9,135 bases of DNA, taken from DASYSA01 sp036003885 (GTDB taxonomy: Bacteria; Acidobacteriota; Blastocatellia; UBA7656). The translations under genes and the position numbers were made by a program. The notes beneath the pieces are model-generated. The model searched no databases. It was not told where the DNA came from and worked only from the letters and a program-made list of their open reading frames with translations. This document shows positions 6,906 to 9,135 of the stretch, piece after piece (position 1 is the stretch's first letter; each line of letters starts with the position of its first letter). The stretch covers positions 1 to 9,135 of the forward strand of contig DASYSA010000488.1 of the NCBI GenBank assembly GCA_036003885.1, read 5' to 3'.

Positions 6906-8207
6906 ATGCGACCATTTTGGATTTTACACTCTGGGATTGCAGATAGGAATCAGGGACTCGCAATCCAAAATCCAAAATCCAAAATCCAAAATCGGTTCAT
7001 CCCGCTCCTCGTCATCCTGGTCGGCGCTGCCACGGCGGCTCTGCATGAGACTGTCCCCGCCGTGCAACGCCCGGCCGAACCCGCTGCTGTTGTGATTCCC
7101 TTCGAACTGGTTACCCGGCATATCTTGATAAAGGTGAGAATCAACAATTCAGATCCGCTCTGGTTCATATTCGATACCGGCGACAAAGTCGCTATCATTG
7201 ATCTGGAGCGGGCTAAGTCGCTCGGCTTGAATCTGCAAGGGGAGGTCAATGTCGGAGGTGCGGGACCGGGAACCTTACGGGGCTCCCACGTTCGAGATGC
7301 TTTCCTTAGCGTGGTCGGCCTCGAGGGAAACAGGCAGCCCGTCGTAATGGCTGTCCCCTTGCAGTCCATGCAATCGAAGTTTGGCCACGACATAGATGGC
7401 ATCATTGGCGGTGATTTCATCAAACAGTTTGTGGTGGAGGTTGATTATCCGGCTCGCGTGCTGCGGCTGCATGACAAGGACAAATTTGCGTATTCTGGCT
7501 CAGGCGAAATCATCCCGATCAATCTGAACTCCGGCGGGCACCCCTTCATTTCTGCAGAGGTCACGGTGACTGGACGACCGGCAATGAAGGGAAAGTTCCT
7601 GATCGATCTTGGATCGGGAGCCTCACTTGCACTTCATAGTCCATTCGTGGAACAACAGGGCCTTCTGCAGACGACACAGAAGACGATAAAGTCTCTTGGA
7701 GGAGGCGGTGCCGGCGGGCGAGTCGCGGGACGCACCGGCCGTATCGTCGAATTGAGGATCGGTAAATTCCAGATCGAAAACCCGCTCACACTGTTTTCCC
7801 AGGACAAGGCGGGGGCCTTCGCCAGTTCGGAATCGCAGGGCAACATAGGTCAGCAGATACTATCCAAGTTCACAGTCCTGCTCGACTATGGCCGGGACCG
7901 GATTATCCTCGAGCCGAATGCCAGCTTTAAAGATCCGATCGTTCCAGCCTTAAGCGGCTTGAGGCTCGTCGCCGAGGGAGCGGACTACAAGACGTTCCGC
8001 GTCGAGGAGTTGATCGAAGATTCACCAGCCACTGAAGCGGGGATTCAAAAGGACGACATAATCCTGATGGTCGACCAACTTCCAACTTCCGGGACGACCC
8101 TCTCGACGCTGATCGAGGCATTGAACAGGCCCGTTCCGCACAAACTCTCTGTGAGCCGGGCCGGAAAGACTCTGCAACTTACCCTGACGCCCAGAAGACT
8201 AATCTGA
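6906..8207 (+). CDS. Exported two-lobe retropepsin-like aspartyl protease with C-terminal PDZ domain
   Basis: The protein has 433 residues. Residues 31-46 (FIPLLVILVGAATAAL) form a signal-peptide core. The first 30 residues are odd: they are encoded by inverted heptamer repeat, and residues 20-30 read IQNPKSKIQNR from four ATCCAAA units. The first protease lobe has the catalytic FIFDTGD (Asp90-Thr-Gly) and the partner motif DGIIGGDFI (164-172). The second lobe has FLIDLGSGASL (Asp234-Leu-Gly) and GNIGQQILSKFTVLLDY (312-328). The second aspartyl triplet is DLG where the family expects DTG or DSG. A PDZ domain follows (about 350-425, EDSPATEAGIQKDDIILMVD), of the type that binds C-termini or unfolded peptides. 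The family is common in soil Bacteroidota and Acidobacteriota, and function is mostly inferred. The gene lies 166 bp after the M28 gene on the same strand. A one-unit change in the repeat would shift the frame. Confidence 0.88.
   Translation: MRPFWILHSGIADRNQGLAIQNPKSKIQNRFIPLLVILVGAATAALHETVPAVQRPAEPAAVVIPFELVTRHILIKVRINNSDPLWFIFDTGDKVAIIDLERAKSLGLNLQGEVNVGGAGPGTLRGSHVRDAFLSVVGLEGNRQPVVMAVPLQSMQSKFGHDIDGIIGGDFIKQFVVEVDYPARVLRLHDKDKFAYSGSGEIIPINLNSGGHPFISAEVTVTGRPAMKGKFLIDLGSGASLALHSPFVEQQGLLQTTQKTIKSLGGGGAGGRVAGRTGRIVELRIGKFQIENPLTLFSQDKAGAFASSESQGNIGQQILSKFTVLLDYGRDRIILEPNASFKDPIVPALSGLRLVAEGADYKTFRVEELIEDSPATEAGIQKDDIILMVDQLPTSGTTLSTLIEALNRPVPHKLSVSRAGKTLQLTLTPRRLI
6914..6992. repeat. Heptamer repeat (ATCCAAA) with degenerate inverted arm, inside a coding region
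   Basis: Four perfect ATCCAAA units (6963-6990) form the right side. A degenerate left side allows two paired segments: GGATTGC 6934-6940 with GCAATCC 6960-6966 around a 19-base loop, and ATTTTGGATTTT 6914-6925 with 6981-6992. The element starts 8 bases after the aspartyl protease start codon and ends just before the sequence encoding the signal-peptide core. Confidence 0.9.
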
Positions 8208-8303
8208 GGTTGTGCCACTCTCCGACATTCTCTCAAGTCTCACTGTTCACCAGATCCGTCACAAACCGTCGAACGTTTTCTAGAGCAGCGCCAGACCCGA
8301 TTT

Positions 8304-8312
8304 TGCTGTAAT
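8304..8312 (+). promoter_or_regulatory. Possible extended -10 promoter for the DUF4230 gene
   Basis: TGCTGTAAT matches an extended -10 pattern (TG, one base, then five of six matches to TATAAT). There is no evident -35. Initiation would be near 8319, only about six bases before the GTG start at 8325, giving a nearly leaderless mRNA. This would fit the absence of a Shine-Dalgarno there. Confidence 0.35.
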
Positions 8313-8324
8313 ATCAAATTCAAC

Positions 8325-8945
8325 GTGACGGAAGCAAACCAGGAGATCGCGAAGAGATCACGCCGCCTGTTGTGGGTGACGTTGCTGGTGATAATCGTCA
8401 TACTCGGGTTAGCGATTGCGGTCAGGCAGCGTATCTCGCAAACCTCCGGCTTTCTCGGACAATTTAACAAGACGACTGTTAGCCAGGCGGTAGTCGTTGA
8501 GAAAGTCGAGGCAGTGGCGAAGCTTGTGTCGAGTGAATCGACCATGCGCGACGTCGTGATCTACGAGAATAGCTGGTATGGCTCAACGAAGCGCTCGCTG
8601 GTCGTAGTAACAGGCAAGATTCTCGCGGGCATCAACCTCGAAGGGGGCGCCGACGTGAATATCGATGATAAATCCCGGCGTATCACAATCACCTTGCCCC
8701 AGGCCACAATTCTTGCGATTGAGATCACGGAATTAAAGACCTATGACGAGCAGCGCGGCCTTTGGAACTCCTTTGAGCCAGGCGATCGCGATAAGATTTT
8801 TCAGCTTGCGCGCGAGCAACTCGAGAACAGCAGTAAGGAGTTGAAAATGACGGAGCACGCAAATCAGAGTGCGAAGCGATTCCTGGAGACGATGTTCGAC
8901 ACGGATGGCTACACAGCCGAAGTCGTATTCCGCCCTTCTCCATAG
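8325..8945 (+). CDS. Membrane-anchored DUF4230 protein
   Basis: This 206-residue protein resembles the DUF4230 family, whose biochemical role is unknown. A basic N-terminus (KRSRR, residues 10-14) precedes one membrane helix (about 15-33), which predicts the rest lies on the outer face of the inner membrane. The body shows the family pattern: a VVEKVEAVAKLVSSESTM segment, VVVTGKILAGINLEGGADVNID, RRITITLPQATILAIEI, a KTYDEQRGLWNSF segment, and a long charged C-terminal helix ending in FLETMFDTDGYTAEVVF. The length is usual for the family. The start codon is GTG, with no Shine-Dalgarno and no better start in frame. The 117 bp between it and the aspartyl protease hold no other gene. Family assignment is by pattern recognition only. 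Confidence 0.75.
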   Translation: MTEANQEIAKRSRRLLWVTLLVIIVILGLAIAVRQRISQTSGFLGQFNKTTVSQAVVVEKVEAVAKLVSSESTMRDVVIYENSWYGSTKRSLVVVTGKILAGINLEGGADVNIDDKSRRITITLPQATILAIEITELKTYDEQRGLWNSFEPGDRDKIFQLAREQLENSSKELKMTEHANQSAKRFLETMFDTDGYTAEVVFRPSP

Positions 8946-9009
8946 CTTGCCCACCCGCCGGGATAGCGGTGCTGGAGGACCACGAAAAACTGAAACCAAC
9001 GGATTACTG

Positions 9010-9135
9010 ATGAAAAAGATAGCCCCTGCAGCAGCCGGACTCGCCTTCGTCCTGTTCTCGAATGTCGTCGGTTGCCGCACTTCTTCGCAACCGCCTCCAG
9101 CGGACACATCAACCACCCCGCCCGCGGCAGAGTGG
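9010..9135 (+). CDS. Putative lipoprotein, N-terminal part only
   Basis: Forty-two codons run open to the window end. The translation begins MKKIAPAAAGLAFVLFSNVVGC, a basic start, a hydrophobic core and a plausible lipobox (Val19-Val20-Gly21-Cys22). It is followed by a proline- and threonine-rich linker (SSQPPPADTSTTPP). This predicts a lipid-anchored envelope protein. The mature domain lies outside the window, so no function can be given. The ribosome-binding site is weak (GGA about 8 bases upstream). It lies 64 bp after the DUF4230 gene on the same strand, possibly co-transcribed with it. Confidence 0.65.
   Translation, partial: MKKIAPAAAGLAFVLFSNVVGCRTSSQPPPADTSTTPPAAEW

Overview
The window looks like bacterial chromosome of moderately high GC, with long ORFs and short intergenic regions. 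The gene mix is two-domain aspartyl proteases with PDZ, secreted S9 and M28 peptidases, and DUF4230. Together with short heptameric intergenic arrays this recalls Acidobacteriota, possibly Blastocatellia-like soil lineages. That placement is inference: the window has no rRNA or other marker gene.

Layout. A minus-strand pair fills the left part: a secreted S9 prolyl-oligopeptidase-type peptidase (start 3617, stop 1584), then an MFS exporter-like protein (1443 to 133). A 336-bp divergent intergenic region (3618-3953) holds a good sigma70-type promoter for the S9 gene and two blocks of heptamer repeats. To its right, on the plus strand, lie a cytoplasmic M20 deacylase/peptidase (3954-5093), an exported M28 peptidase of the carboxypeptidase Q type (5135-6739), a two-lobed retropepsin-like aspartyl protease with a C-terminal PDZ domain (6906-8207), a membrane-anchored DUF4230 protein (8325-8945), and the first 42 codons of a lipoprotein (9010 to the window end).

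Function. Four hydrolases of different catalytic type (serine, two di-zinc, aspartyl) sit within 6.6 kb, and three of them carry export signals. The simplest reading is breakdown of peptides outside the cytoplasm, with the M20 enzyme acting on small N-acyl or dipeptide-like products inside. This is a plausible grouping, not a known named pathway.

The most unusual signal is not a gene. Five separate loci carry low-complexity repeats that all have a period of exactly 7 bp but use different heptamers (TCAGCAC; TTCGAAT/TTCGCAA; CGCGTTT/ACGTAAA; CAATCCG; ATCCAAA). Four of the five contain inverted arms that could fold into long hairpins. They sit directly after stop codons, between divergent promoters and, in one case, inside the 5' end of the aspartyl protease gene. 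There the repeat encodes the stretch before the signal-peptide core, and a one-unit change would shift the reading frame. They resemble in style the heptanucleotide STRR repeats described in cyanobacteria, and they are the best candidate here for an under-described element.
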